From assembly GCA_028551475.1 (NCBI GenBank), contig CM052354.1, positions 19,367,258 through 19,431,257 of the forward strand: a stretch of DNA of 64,000 bases, read 5' to 3'. Shown piece by piece: positions 11,501-24,836 of this stretch. Numbering within the stretch: position 1 is the stretch's first letter; each line of letters opens with the position of its first letter. The position numbers and the translations under genes were made by a program. Below the pieces are notes generated by a model. The model had not been told where the DNA came from, searched no databases, and worked only from the letters and a program-made list of their open reading frames with translations. The DNA is from Casuarina equisetifolia. Its lineage: Eukaryota; Streptophyta; Magnoliopsida; Fagales; Casuarinaceae.

Positions 11501-14500
11501 TATGACAAAACTGCAATATGTCAAGTCATTTCACTGTAGTCAAAGTCTAGATGTGTTACGCTTTTACTTGTTCTTTTTGGGCAAAATCCAGGTTTTCCAA
11601 TCTTATGAAATCATCATCACAGCAAGGCCTTTAGACTCTCTGTTTCTACAGTTGCTTGTGCTATATGGCAGCTGGCATGCAGTCTATTTAAAATCAACTA
11701 CCTCTTGTACAACATCCCTAGGATTTCTAAGTGTTACGCACAACTCTGAAGAATTGATGATTTCTCAAAATAGCTAGACCTCGCATATGAGCGGGCAATT
11801 GTACTGGTAGCATTGGGAATAGTTTGCTCAGTTGTCCTGATTGTTTCTTTCTACTAGCCTTATCTGTTAAATGCTGGGATGATCAGCAACTAGTCACTGA
11901 GCCCTCTCATTAGTTGGATCCTCCTAGAATGTTGTTCATATTTCATTATGTCTTAGTACAAGAATTTGTCTGTTTGTAAGCCCATGATGCTTTCTGAATA
12001 TTCTAATATGCTCATAGTTTATTCGAATGACTTCTAGAGAACTTATTCTCTCATGTTTGAAACTGATTGATTCCTTCTTGTAGGGAGATTGAATCTAAGA
12101 AATGCTAGTGACTACAATTATCTTAATCAGAGTGATTGCTTGGCAATTCATGGTGTTGATGATGCTAGAAAATTTCATGAGCTCATGGTAAGGTTACATC
12201 GGGTCTTTCTATCTCCATAATACTTCACATACCTTGCTTGCTCTCATTTCTGTCTTCAGGTATCCTTATTGCTGGTTTTCTTCTTTTTCCAGGAAGCTCT
12301 AGACACTGTTCAAATTAGCAAAGAAGATCAAGAGCAAATATTTGCAATGCTTGCTGCAGTGTTATGGCTGGGGAACATATCATTCAAAGTAATTAACAAT
12401 GAAAATCATGCAGAAGTGTTGGCTAATGAAGGTAAGTTTTATGTGGTTAAATACTCGGTGGTTGTAGTAACCATCTAGAATATTTTAATTAATCATATAA
12501 TGATGTTTTTAATTGGAAGTTATTTAGGTTTAGGGACTGCATGGTGATATTCTGAGCTATGATAAACACACGGTCCATATATAGGGAGAGAATTTGATTA
12601 CAGAGCAATTGTAGGTCAACCATCCCCAGAAGATAATGTGTATACATTTTTTGGTTGTTACACTTGGGGCAACAGGAAGTTTACTTAAGGAATAGAAATG
12701 TAAATTTCTTTGGTAGGTTGCTACTAATGGTGATAGAACCAGTATCTATGACTGTGAGGCTATTTGAATATTAAAGACTTCTTATGCTGGTAAATATGTT
12801 CATAATGATTACATAATAGCTTCCCTGGCTTTGGCCTTAATTTTGGAAGATATATGGTAGGTATCATAGTTGAATTGTAACTCATACTTTGATAGAGATA
12901 GGAAGACAACAAAACTGACATAGAACCTAAGGCTGTCCCCCTCTCTCAATTCATGTCTTCTATATTTGTTCTATGACTTTTTGTTCATTTTCACAATAAG
13001 TACTTTTTCTGTCTACCGCCTGATTATGTGTATTTCTTTAAAGACTGTCTTAGACTTACTTCGAAGTGATTTCTACTCACTTTTCCTTTTGGCAGCTGTA
13101 ACCTATGCTGCCAGTCTGATAGGTTGCAGTTCAGAGGAACTAGTGCTAGCTTTAACTACACATAAAATCCAAGCTGGGAAGGACACCATTTCTAAAAGTT
13201 TGACACGGCAGCAGGTCTGTTTAGAACTTTGTCCCTCTATTCTTGCACCTTTCAGATGCACTATATTGGGGTTACATGGGTTGTAAAGTAAGTTGTTATA
13301 ACAATTGAGCTGATTTATAATCTCAAATTCAGGCAGTTGACACAAGAGATGCTTTGGCTAAATTTATATATGCAAGCATGTTTGATTGGCTTGTAGAACA
13401 AATCAATAAGTCACTTGAAGTGAGCAAACGATGTAGCTGGAGATCCATCAGTATTCTTGATATTTATGGGTTTGAGTCATTTCAGGTATGTGATTTGGCT
13501 TCATGAATACAGTGTTGTTTTTAGTGCACTATAGTTGAATATTTGACAGTTATAGCATCTCACTCACAGAGGAATGGCTTTGAACAATTTTGTATAAACT
13601 ATGCCAATGAGAGGCTGCAACAACATTTCAACCGGCATCTGTTTAAACTTGAACAGGAGGTAAGTGAATTGAAAGCATACTGACCTTTCAATTTAATCAC
13701 AATGCATTCTTTTTGAGAATTCATTTCTTAATTGAATGATGCTTAAAAAAATCACAACTGCATGTCTTGTCATATGTATGTAAACCTATTCTCTTAGTGG
13801 CTTTTGCATGTTTACATTGAATATGGAAGTTTGATACTTTATAAAGGAATAGAAAGAAGAGATCCCAGAAAATAAAATGAAAAAACAGGAAGGAAAGAGC
13901 CTAGAAAATAAAATGAAAAAACAGAGAGGAGAGATTCCAGAGAATAAAATGAAAGAGTAGAAAGTGAGGAACAAATTATGAGTGGAGTAGAACAAAGAGG
14001 AATCTGATGTTCTTTGTTTGTTCAGATATTAAAACAAAAGAAAAGGAGTAGCAAGGCATGTGTTATGTATTTGAATACCTTACTCTGCTGTCATTTTTTA
14101 AATCAGTTGAGCGAGAGTGAGGTTTGATACCTATTATGAGTATCTCACCTCCTTTTCGGTGGAATGCTAATGGAATCCAGCATTCCATTATGCCCATTTC
14201 TTTCCTTTAAGGTTCACTTCCATGTGGAGGAATTTCATCTATCCTTTCATTTCCATTCCACCGGTTTGGCACATGCAAACTTGCTGATGGAGAAGTTTGT
14301 TTGTTTTCTTCCTTTCAAGAAAGGTTGACATTGAGCACTTACCAAAAGAAAAAAAGGGGATTAAACAAATATGCACTGGAGATATCCAAGATAAATTATT
14401 GCTCATCTAATATAGGAATTAAGTAATTCTTTCCCTAACAATTCTGTGTTCCATGCTGCAATAGGATTTGGGTATTCTCTTGACAAAATAGTTGTAAGAA

Positions 14501-17500
14501 ATGAGGTTGATAGTTGTATGTCTCTATAACCATACTAAAATGTGATCTATACTTCTTGAAGGAAAATATTGCACTGTTCCCTTGTATAATTACTTACTAG
14601 AGGAATAAATCCCTTGCGCTTTCTATGTAGAAAATCCCTCGCTATAGATGGAAAGGGAGGATCATTTACTTTTAACTGCTCACTAATTGTATTTACCTTT
14701 GGCAGTGATGATAGAGAGATTCATGAGTGTTGTGGAGTGGGACTGCAAGCTGGTGTAGAGTCCAAAATGATTATACAGTCGGTCCTTTCTGTTTGTTTTT
14801 ATTATATGCTTTATGCTCATAGAAACTATTGGTGAGGATTTGAGATACTGATTTGAAGCCTAATTTAAGCGTTATATAATTAAGGGAAAATAACCTTGAA
14901 GACATTCTGCCAAGAGATAAACAGGATATCTCCTGTTTTTGGTTGGACCAAGTGATTTTGCAAAACCAGATGTTCAATTTTTTTTTTTGAACTTTCTTTT
15001 TTTGACATGCCTTTTTTGGATGTGTTTTCTGTTCCATTCATTCAATAGATCTTCTCGAATATCAGCATTTGATATTATTTTTAGGAATAGCAAATTAAAA
15101 TTTTGTTGTTTCAGGACTATGAGTTGGATGGGGTTGATTGGACAAAAGTTGATTTTGAAGACAATCAGGAGTGCTTGGATGTGTTTGAGAAGGTATCTCT
15201 ATCCAATCCTTCTTTTCATTCATGTGCTACTTAACTATGGAGATTGTTAGAATCTTTTTCACTAAGTTCTTTGATTTGAATTTGTTTTGGATGCCATTTG
15301 ATATTCAGTGTGTGGGTCTTCCTCACTTTTGGTGTTTATTCTGTTTTTCCAAAAGTAGAAGCACTTATTTCTGTTTGTTTCATGTGGATACTCTGGTATA
15401 TAGCATGTTATTTATTATGGTAGCTTCCAGAAAGTTTTGGTCTCACGTGCTCCTGATGGACGAAGTTCTCATTTCTTTGGATTTGTTTGTTTTCACATGA
15501 AACCATTCTATTTGCCCTTGGAGTTATATCAACTTGCTGTTTGTTGTCTGGTGAGTTGTGCAGAAGCCTTTAGGTCTACTAGCACTGTTGGATGAGGAAT
15601 CTAATTTTCCCAAGGCCACTGATCTGACATTTGCTAATAAGCTCAAGCAGCACTTGCATTCTAATTCTTGCTTTAAAGAAGACAGAGGCAGGGCATTTGG
15701 AATACGTCATTATGCAGGAGAGGTGAGTCATAGCCCAGTTTGCAAGGAGCTTTCCAATAATAAGCTTTTATTTTTGATTTGAGCTGAACGATTGAAATTG
15801 TAGGAGAGAAAATTGTGACTAACATTTCTCTTCTGGAATTTATGCTTTGTATGATAGCAGAGGTGATAGTAGTGTGTATGAGGAAGTTAAATATCTTCTA
15901 TTTAGAAACTTAGATATGAAATTGTTTGGTAATCATAGAACTGTTTCTGGTTATGAAATAATACAAAGGTAGACACTAGTTCAACTTTGACCTGACTTCA
16001 CTTTGTATTCAGTTTATCTGAACCACATGGTAATCTTGCCTGACTTTATTGAAATGCTTTCCACTATTTCTTCTATTCATAAAAGGGGATTGGGTATGAT
16101 ATTATATTTTAGAATGTTTACCAAATTTAGGAACCAAAATGTTTATTATACATTTCATGTCTGGCCGAGTTTTGTGGTTTGTGAAACACCCCCATAGTAC
16201 TAATGACAACAATGACGACCATGATATCACCAGAAAAATATGTCAGAGTAAAGTTCCTTCAATTTCTTTCTTTGGTCGCTCTCTTCCTGCAATATCTTGT
16301 ATCCAAGCATCTTCTCAGATGTTGGATATGGTTACTATGATAGCATCAACTCTGTGTCCTAGTAATTGTTTTGAGACTCAATAAAGAAGTCAGCATAGAG
16401 CTTTACTTTCACAACCTCATAGCATCATGTTGGAGTTCACCATATACACTGAGGATTAACCCCCTTCCCCCCCCCAAAAAAAAAAAATCCCTCGAGTTTA
16501 TTCCTGACAATGGATATTAGGGTGTAAATTTGAATCTTCCTAATTCAGGTGCATAATTATCCAGAGATGATGAAGAAGAGTTGAGTAATATTATTTGTTT
16601 CAAGATCCTCTTAATTTTGCTAGAGTTTGCATGGCATTATAGGTACAAGGAAAGCCAGATATTTTTGCAATAGTCCTGCGAGATTGTGAACCACTCTTTT
16701 CTTATATAAATGCAAGGTATTGAACCTTGAAAGTTATTTCTCACACAGTGTTTATGGTTTTACTAACATCTAGATTTTTATTAGGTTCTATACGATACAA
16801 ATGGTTTCCTGGAAAAGAACAGAGACAGACTGCAATCTACTTCCATCCAACTCCTTTCAAGATGCAGATGCCAACTGCTGCGATTATCTGCCTCAAAAAT
16901 GCTTGAACAATCCCAGAAACTAGCAAATGGTGTGTGCCAGATAGGTACATTGGACACCCCAAATCAGAGTGTTGCTACAAAGTTTAAGGTAATAAGGTTG
17001 CTGCTTTTTTTTTTCATTTTTTTTTTTAGTTTAGTAGATGAAAGCTGTATCAAGCTTGAAAAGGCAGAAGTCAAAATGATGGAAATTCACCAGTGGCGTG
17101 TGACTGTATGAGATGATTTTGGTTTACGCATTGTTCTGAAAGTTGCAAATATTCTGGTAGCATGAAGAGCACAACATATTATGATACACCGAAATGTAGC
17201 TGATGTATTGCCTTGCAAAATCTCAAGAAATCCCCTGGATTCTTGTAGGGTCAACTTTTCAAACTGATGCACTGGCTGGAGAACACGACACCTCACTTCA
17301 TTCGCTGCATAAAGCCAAATAGCAGGCAGCTTCCTGGCATATACGAAGAGGACCTTGTCTTACAACAGCTCAGGTGTTGTGGTGTATTGGAGATTGTCAG
17401 AATTTCAAGATCTGGTTATCCTACTAGAATGACTCATCAAGAGTTTGCAGGAAGGTAGTGGTTATAACCTTCCACCAGTTCTTTGATGGTTCTTTTCTTT

Positions 17501-18930
17501 TTTGTTTAGTGATAATGATGAGTTAATTCTTACGTGTGCTGTTATATATATATATATATATATATATATTCAGGTATGGTATCCTACTTCCAGAGACCAA
17601 TGTATTCCAGGATCCATTAAGTATATCAGTTGCAGTGTTGAAGCAATTCAATGTCCTCCCTGAGATGTACCAAGTTGGATATACCAAACTGTTCCTCAGA
17701 ATGGGGCAGGCAATTCTCTCTCTCTCTCTCTCTCTGTGTCTGGACATATATACTTTTATGCTCACGTGAAATTGCTTTTATTCTAGTTGAAGGAAACTCT
17801 ATAGAAGTTCAACTTTATCATTTTAATCTATAAAGGTTTCTCTTCCCATTCTAAGTGTATGAAATGATTAGATTAGTTGGATTCATATCTGGCATGAGCA
17901 TGGTCCGTGCTGTCCTTTCTGAAAGAAAAAAAATGGAGAAAAAGAGGTGCTTTAAGGCTTTCCGAGAAATTGCAGGAGAAACCCAGCTTCACTTTCTGTC
18001 TTTGAATGTCAAGAATCATTTGTGAAGACTCCTTTTATAGAAGTGAAATATATGGTACGGTATAGAATTACTTTCAACTAAACATGTAAGTTGGAATGAC
18101 TGACCTCAGTTTTTCTACAGAAATTAAGAGGAATCTTCTTCATCATCCCATCGTTATGTCAAACAAGAATAGAAATATAAATCAAGCCCAAAAAGCTTTT
18201 CTTAGTCTTTCATGTATCAGCGTTCCTTGTTATTTTCTGCTTAGGAGTTCGCAGCAAAGCATATGTTACAGCACCAAGAAATTTTTAATGGTTTAAATCA
18301 GTCCTTGATAACAGCTGAAATGAGAAATTTTTTCCTAAATGTTTTATATGAGTCTGGGAAAATAGTTGGGGACCAACGTATGTTGATTGCATTAGTGCTA
18401 AAACTTGCCTTTGTCATGAAATACTTGTGGTTTTAATGTATGGATGTTGCCACATTATTCAGTTGACTATTTGAGACCCTGAGTTTGAGGATGTCCTCAA
18501 GAGGAAGACGGGGGAAATGAAAAAAGAAGGTTGAATTTGCAAAGAGGACAGGATAAATACAAAAAAGAGTAGTGAAGAGGTCATCGTTGAGTTGAGCTGA
18601 TACTTGACAAGGAATGACTGTAATTTTAACATTCAACTGAAAAGGGTGTTCTGTCAATTGAACTAAATAATCCTTTGAAGATTTCTGAAACAGTAATGGT
18701 TCCCTTCTTGGTTGAAACGAGTTTATTTTTGGTTAGTGGGTTTGCTGATGTGGTTATTTCTTAATGTTGTACAGGTTGTTGCATTGGAGAATACAAGAAA
18801 TCAAGTTCTGCAAGGTGTAATTGGTGTTCAGAAATGCTTCCGCGGTCAACAAGCACGCCATTTTTTCCATGAACTCAAGGAGGGAGCAACGAGATTACAA
18901 TCATGTAGTGCATGCATACCCATGCCTTCT

Positions 18931-18967
<37 letters not shown>

Positions 18968-21527
18968 TTTCTTTTGTCTGGAAGCAATGTGTTACTTGTT
19001 CTATAATGCCGTTCATATTAAATTTATTCTGTGGTTTTTCTCTGTTGTATCCAATTTGGATATGTCTAGAGAAGAATTTTGCTTTATACATATTAGAGTT
19101 TCTTCAGAACTGTGAAGTTCTCTAGGTCTCTCGCATGTTTCTGCTGTAAAGTGCCTAAAACACTTGAATTGGTGGCTTAAACTGTTAATTGATTTTAGGT
19201 GATCCACTGATCCAGTTGGATCCTTGGAAGGTTCATTATTTATATATTTACTTCTTTTGAGTTCTAAAAAGTGTTTAATTAAACTGATGCAACCTCTGCA
19301 GTTGTTCGTGGTGAAAATGCAAGGAGGATTTATAATGCTAGGATAAAGTGCTGGACAACTGGTGCTTCTGAAACGCTTAATGAAATGCAAGCAGCTGTGC
19401 ATTTGCAGTCTGGTAAAATATATTTTTGTTCATTGCTTTTACGGTAGTTTAATGGTATACAGTTTTCTTATTGTCAAATATAATTGTAGTAATACGTGGA
19501 TGGCTTGCGCGGAGGAATGTCAACGGTATGCATAATTTGAAGAAGGTACATCCTGAGAATGCAAAAACCAAACGGAAGCCGAGCAGGAAGATTCCAGAAA
19601 TGAGGGTACTCTCCATGACACTTAGCTAGCAAGATTTTTTATATTTTGGTCTTGTCACTGTAGTTAAAATAAGTTTTTGTTCATGAAAGTGGTATTTTCC
19701 TTGGTATCATTTTCCTTAGTAAATGAAGTTCTTCTAGACTTCTTAAGCCATAAGATTTTCATGATGCAAAATTTTTGGCATTCGTGATACCAAATTTAGA
19801 AACTAGATTTAGTTTTGCCAAGATTCAACAATTCCCCAAAGAAACTTGTTTATCTAAAAAGATTATTTGATGAACGTTTTTTTCTTTTTGCCTCAAAATA
19901 CTGTGGAATTTCCAAAGGATTAAAGCGCTTTCAGAGCTTTATTATCATGAAAAAATATCCATCAGCTGTTACCATTGCCATGCTGTTTGCCTATTGACGG
20001 GAAACAGTGATTAAATTCGGATTGTTTCAAGTGTATATTGAATCTGTTCTTAGTGATGCCTATACTTGAAGACCAGAATTTTTTATTTTTTATTTTTTAA
20101 ATGTGGTGCGTATGCTTATAATGAACCTTTATTTGCTGAAGAAGTGCATGCATCCACAGAATTAGCAAAATGCATATCTTTCAAATCCATGGTAAATGAA
20201 CGTGTTAAAAAAACTTCATGCATGGCCTACACTGCCATTGGGGCCCTTTGGTGTATCTGCTTACATTGGGCACTACCACTCACATGCTTATAATTAACGG
20301 AGAAGCCTCTCCTTTGCGTTCCTTTCAATCAACATTCACTTTGGGATTCACAAAGGTGAGGCTAAACCCACAGAGTCAGCCTAGCACTAAGGGTGTTTAG
20401 ATGATGCATGGAGTGAACATTTTAGGTTCGCATGGCACTGGTATTTGATGTGGGGCTTACTTTGTACGTGGCTCTAGTGGATGGGTTAGTCAGGGTTTAT
20501 TCAACAACATTGTACTCGATGAGTGGCTGAGTTTCTGTGGAGTTTTTGCAACTTGGATGACTAAACAGGTCACTTCCCTTGTGAGCAGGATACATCACAA
20601 GAGCTGGTTCAGGTTCTGCCTTCAGTTTGGGAGGGGCTTCAAATGCGTGTTCTAAAGGCAGAAGCAACTCTGGAACAAAAGGAAGAAGAAAATACTGCAC
20701 TGAGGGAACAACTACGGCAGTTTGAAACTAGGTGGTCAGAATATGAGGTAAAGATGAAATCAATGGAGGAGACGTGGCAGAAGCAGATGGCATCTTTGCA
20801 AGTGAGTTTGTGTGTTCATTCATTAATTCGATTACAAAAGATATTACATATATGTGATTGAAGTTAACGTAACAAGAATAGGCCTGAAGACATTCAAAGT
20901 TCAAACAAAAATGATGGTTGCAAATCAAAAAAGCTATTTTTGCTTCTCTTCAAAATTCTATTTATAGATTGATTTCTTTTCCATAACATGAGAGGTGCAC
21001 CCTTACTAGATAAATCACTAAGATGGCTGAGGGTTTTAATGGTAATAACGATGCAGACGAATCTTGCGGCAGCCAGAAGGAGCCTAGCTTCTGATAATTC
21101 TGTAGGTCTACCTGGAAAACTGGAGACTTCTTCAACGCCTCAGGATTATGACTCAGAGGATGCAATGTCCATGGGATCTCGAACTCCAGGTGGAAGCTCA
21201 CCATCCAGATCAGCTAGTAATAATCATGAGGTTGGAGCAGGGCGAGACACTAATGGTACTTTGGCTGCAATCGGCAATCTGGTAAAGGAATTTGAGCAGC
21301 GTAAACAGGTTTTTGATGACAGTGCCAAAGCTCTTGTTGAGGTCAAACCAGGGCAGTCAAGTTCTCTTAATCCAGAGGGTGAACTTCGGAAACTTAAACT
21401 CAGTTTTGAGATTTGGAAGAAAGAATATAAAAATAGGTTACGGAATACAAAGGTAAAGCTTCATAAACTTGGACATTCCGACAGTCGTCGTAGATGGTGG
21501 GGAAAACTAAGCTCCAAAGCATCATAA
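8582..21527 (+). CDS. ATM2: Class VIII myosin heavy chain, 1209 aa
   Basis: An actin-based motor of the plant-specific class VIII, a class linked in other plants to plasmodesmata, endosomes and the cell plate. Coding exons: 8582-9025, 9808-9909, 10012-10155, 10262-10412, 10522-10549, 10702-10870, 11069-11132, 11274-11287, 11373-11457, 12084-12187, 12293-12431, 13096-13214, 13333-13485, 13570-13659, 15115-15192, 15564-15722, 16785-16988, 17249-17454, 17574-17709, 18775-18904, 19302-19412, 19490-19605, 20589-20801 and 21057-21527. They sum to 3630 nt and stay in frame. Visible motifs: P-loop GESGAGKT (291-298), switch I NSSRFGK (near 341-349), relay region DIYGFESFQ (near 564-572), HFIRCIKPN in the actin-binding part (near 765-773), IQ-type sequences after residue 864, a coiled coil (about 1000-1053) and a basic tail ending GKLSSKAS. 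Intron 19 must use a GC donor. The start at 8582 ([10 protein letters not shown]) is preferred to the in-frame ATG at 8558 by family resemblance. The symbol follows synteny with At5g54280; class membership is sure, exact orthology is inference. Confidence 0.93.
11274..11287 (+). other. 14-nt microexon of the myosin gene
   Basis: The bases between an acceptor CAG (ends 11273) and a donor GTAAAC (starts 11288) encode the residues FLLEK once joined to the T left over from the previous exon. This block is expected between KIQT and SRVVQL in myosin heads, so the microexon is required for a continuous motor domain. Confidence 0.88.
13851..13960 (+). repeat. Imperfect tandem repeat, three units of about 37 bp
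   Basis: Three purine-rich units, each containing a version of AGAAAATAAAATGAAA, lie head to tail in the 1455-nt intron 14 of the myosin gene (13660-15114). They are non-coding. Confidence 0.75.
17543..17569 (+). repeat. (TA)n microsatellite next to a splice acceptor
   Basis: About 13 TA units end a few bases before the CAG acceptor of myosin exon 19 (exon starts 17574), in place of the usual polypyrimidine tract. Confidence 0.95.
17710..17736 (+). repeat. GC splice donor followed by (TC)n microsatellite
   Basis: The exon ends GGGCAG at 17709, followed by GCAATT and then about ten TC units to 17735. The intron starts with GC instead of GT. The next GT lies beyond the microsatellite and would add a Ser/Leu run foreign to myosins. 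Confidence 0.75.
18934..18966 (+). repeat. (CA)n microsatellite in a myosin intron
   Basis: About 16 CA units about 30 bases downstream of the donor at 18905. Translating either strand gives only spurious His/Thr or Val/Cys runs. Confidence 0.95.
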
Positions 21528-22227
21528 AGTTGTCATTCTAGATTATCCCGGTGAAGTGTGTACAGACGGAGATGACTCATAGAATGGAGAAAGAAATGTG
21601 GAAATACTGCCTCCTTGATTTTGAAGCTCTTTCTTTGCCTGTGTTGAGGGCAGCATTTATTGGTGTACTCGCAATCTGAGGTAGTTAAGGGAGAGAAATT
21701 GTATATCTACCAATTTTCTTTACTAGGTAGAAGTGTTCATAAGCTTGTGCATAGCCAAATGGGGATCTGTTGAGAGACCTGGACACTTCAAGTTCTACAT
21801 TCATTAGTTAGTGTATTTGTGTATAATCCATTTTCAATGTTGTATTTTGAGACTACCTAGAACTTTAAGATGTGGAAGGAAAGTGTTTATATTGCCTATC
21901 CTTGTACATCAAGTGCTTATTGTAAACTATTTGTTCATCAAAAGTATAGTCTTGTTCCTGCTATTGCACTGTCCGTCTTCCAAGTGTACAAGTCCGATGA
22001 AAGTTTTTCTGGGTTGGCCCTCCTATCTTCGGTTTATTTTTAGCCATTGTATTTTGGGAACTCCGTCTCTTTTGGTTTGTTAAACTAGAGAAGAGCAACA
22101 CCCCTAGAAAACCACTTGCTTCTTTTGGGTCACACAATTACAAATACGAGGTTTTGAAGTCTAAAAATTACTTTAACTACACACGGACTTCCACTTCTAT
22201 CTCATCGACATGAAATTAGATGAAAAC
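21528..22227. other. Convergent 3' regions of myosin and LHCB3
   Basis: This 700-bp gap separates two genes transcribed toward each other and should contain both 3' untranslated regions and polyadenylation sites. It is AT-rich and I see no further gene. Confidence 0.6.
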
Positions 22228-23417
22228 TTAAGATCCAGGCACGAACTTGGTGGCATAGACCCATGCATTATTGGCAACAGGGTTGTCGAGATGGTCCAAG
22301 AGGTTCTCCAGCGGGCCCTTGCCAGTGACAATGGCTTGGACAAAGAAACCAAACATGGAGAACATGGCTAGGCGGCCGTTCTTGATCTCCTTCACCTTGA
22401 GCTCGGCAAATGTGACAGGGTCATCAGCAAGGCCAAGGGGGTCGAAGTATTGGCCACCGGGGTAGAGATCATTGCCCTCTCCAACTCCAGGGAGGCCGTT
22501 GATGCGGAATCCCTCGACGAGGCCCATGAGGACGACTTGGAAGCCGAGCACTGCCAGTATGCTTTGAGCATGAACGAGATTAGGATTGCCCAGGTAGTCC
22601 AGGCCACCTTCCGAGAAGATTTGAGCTCCGGCTTTGAACCATACGGGCTCTTTGAAGTCTACTTTAACCCATTTCTCAAGGACTTCAGGGGTGATGCAGC
22701 CCAGTGCTCCAAGCATAGCCCATCGGCCATGGATCACCTAATTTTCCACAAGAATGTAGCGCTGTCATGAATACCAATATTGGGCACCAATTGTGGACAA
22801 CAAACATATAAACTCCGTCGATTCTCAGGTTATCATTGCCTAGTAATATGCTGTGCTATAGGAAGTGTCAGCTGAGAACATATGCTTACTTGGATTAAGA
22901 TAATGAATGTTTCAAGTCCAGAAAAAGAAGCAGTAACAATTTGATTTTAGGTAGAATAATCAAATATATATACCCCATTAGGTTTTTTCTTTGGTAGAGT
23001 CAGATTAACATTGATTACCTCAAGTGCCCTGTTCTTTGCAAAGGCTTCGGGGTCGGCAGATAATCCAGCAGTATCCCAACCATAATCACCGGGGAATTCT
23101 CCGGTCAAGTATGATGGAGTCTGAGCTGAAAAGGGTCCCAAGTACTTCACTCTATCTGGCCCATACCACAGTTCATTTCCCTATTCATATCCCAACCAAA
23201 AATGAAAAACCCACGATGTTAGACACCCAACGAGCTCGAATCCAGAAAGAGACAGAGAGACAGAGCAGAGAGAAAATACCATGGTATATTTCCCAGTTCC
23301 TACAGGGACAACATCTCTAAGTGGGTTGGCGTTGGCTCCCCGGCTTTGGCCAAGAAAAGGAGTCGGGCTGAGAACGGTGCTGGAGCTAGCAGTTGCTGCC
23401 ATTAGCATTGCCGCCAT
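22228..23417 (-). CDS. LHCB3: LHCII type III chlorophyll a/b-binding protein, 269 aa
   Basis: A thylakoid antenna protein that binds chlorophyll a/b and xanthophylls and takes part in moderately bound LHCII trimers of photosystem II. Exons on the minus strand: 23417-23280, 23180-23019 and 22737-22228, in phase and with GT-AG introns. Residues 1 to about 46 form a Ser/Ala-rich chloroplast transit peptide. The mature part starts [17 protein letters not shown], with the WYGPDR trimerisation motif and the short N-terminus typical of type III; types I and II have a longer phosphorylatable end. Helix B holds HGRWAML (103-109), the central helix lies around 152-176, and helix A holds [14 protein letters not shown] (217-230). 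The Glu/Arg pairs that ligate chlorophyll are present. The protein ends [13 protein letters not shown]. The first intron is about 100 nt and the second about 280 nt. Identification is very secure. Confidence 0.97.
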
Positions 23418-23639
23418 GATCTCAAACTTCCGGTGATGCTACAGTTGAAATGATCTCCGAAGGTTATGAGAGTCGTGTGTGGAAGTGTGTAGAAAGGGGA
23501 AGCGAGTGGTAATATTATGGGCGGAGAAGAGGACAATGGAGGAGCAGATGGGTGGTGATGAATGGAAGAGTGGGAAATTGTGGTGGGGAATGAGAGGTTT
23601 GAATCAACCAATGGGAAGGCTCTAAAAGATTTTTAGTAT

Positions 23640-23680
23640 CTCCAACTCATATCTTTCTATCCACATTTTATCTCGATAGT
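23640..23680 (-). promoter_or_regulatory. Possible I-box/GATA cluster upstream of LHCB3
   Basis: Read on the minus strand, about 230-260 bases upstream of the LHCB3 start codon, the sequence has GATAAAATG, GGATAG and AAGATATG in close succession. GATAA-type I-boxes are known light-response elements in LHC promoters. The assignment rests only on motif match and position. Confidence 0.35.
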
Positions 23681-23920
23681 TGATTGATTGGGAGATGTTG
23701 TCTTCTGCACAAACGGACGACATGGCATGCCACGTAGATGATGATCAGTCAATGCATGAAATCACATGAAGAGCCCTGTCACAAACCAAGATTTTTTATT
23801 TTTTACTTTTAACCTTCGCGTGGTTCCTTCTGTTTAAGTAAATATGAGGAGTAAAAAGTAGATAGGCAAAAGTAGAGGAAAGTGAAAATATACGAAAATG
23901 TTACAAAAAGGCAAAGGAGA

Positions 23921-23945
23921 TGCGGTGAGCGTGGATCGAACACGC

Positions 23946-23988
<43 letters not shown>

Positions 23989-23993
23989 CCCGC
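23921..23993 (-). tRNA. trnF-GAA: tRNA-Phe (GAA)
   Basis: The 73-nt minus-strand sequence folds as a cloverleaf. The acceptor stem pairs GCGGGGA with the 3' end TCACCGC (allowing a G-T pair), followed by discriminator A. The D arm contains the A-box TAGCTCAGTTGG, the anticodon loop reads CTGAAGA with anticodon GAA, and the T arm contains B-box GTTCGATCC. There is no intron. A run of five T on the minus strand (23905-23909), just past the 3' end, is a typical RNA polymerase III terminator. The sequence is of nuclear cytosolic type. It sits between the divergently transcribed LHCB3 and the unknown gene. Confidence 0.96.
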
Positions 23994-24836
23994 GATGTTT
24001 ACAAAGTTCACATACATATTATAGAACCTAAAACCATTAACAAGACATTTATATTTCAAGCAAGAACTCCGTCCCAGAGTGGGAGTATGCAAAGACCACA
24101 TTAGCAACGGGTGGAGAAATATCTATATTTATAATGAGAAGGGCTATTTTTATGTTATTAATATGGGAAATATCCACCTTTAACACAAATAATTATATAT
24201 TAAATTATCTACTTTTAAATAAGCTCTTCTTGCCTACCATGTAGAATCAATCAATCATACTATCCTAAAACCATGTAAAAACTTAAAAGGAGCATGTTTC
24301 TTATTATTAGAGCTTGTTTCTCCTCTTAAGACATTCTTAAGACAAATTAGAAAAAGAGAAGCTAAAAGAGGTTCTTATTTATTAATCTTACCATAACTTG
24401 TTATCTCTATACAATTAACGTTAAGAGTTTTCAATACAATTCATAACATGTTGCTTTTGAACTATAATCCGGCATTTTAATAGAAGATAAGGGAGGTGAC
24501 AGCAGTTCAATTTCCTAGTATATTTTGAATCCCTGCAACGGTCCGATACTTTGGCGCTCGTCCTCTCCCCTGAAACCATTTGTACCAGCAACACAAATCT
24601 CTAAACTCCCTAATCGATCTCCACTCTCCATTCTATGGAACCTCCGTACCGAACTTTTCTTTTAACGTCGCCGTATTAGCTTCTTCATCATTTCCAATAA
24701 TAGCCGAATACACAAACTATCTGACGTAAATGCCTCTCGGGCGCTCAATCAAAAACAGAAATCGCTGACCTCTCTGGAGGATTCAAAACCCTTTGGGTAA
24801 TTCTTCCCAGCACGAAAAGTTGTGAGAAATACAAAA
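23994..24836. other. Intergenic region upstream of the unknown gene
   Basis: AT-rich DNA with no gene seen. The last 200-300 bases, which contain CT-rich stretches, are the likely promoter and 5' untranslated region of the plus-strand gene starting at 24837. Confidence 0.45.

Noticed and set aside
18821-19125. His/Thr-rich and Val/Cys-rich frames
   Set aside because: Translation of the (CA)n microsatellite inside a myosin intron.
22271-22770. Plus-strand open frames of up to 106 residues
   Set aside because: They are antisense shadows of LHCB3 exon 3, whose minus-strand reading matches the LHCII family throughout.
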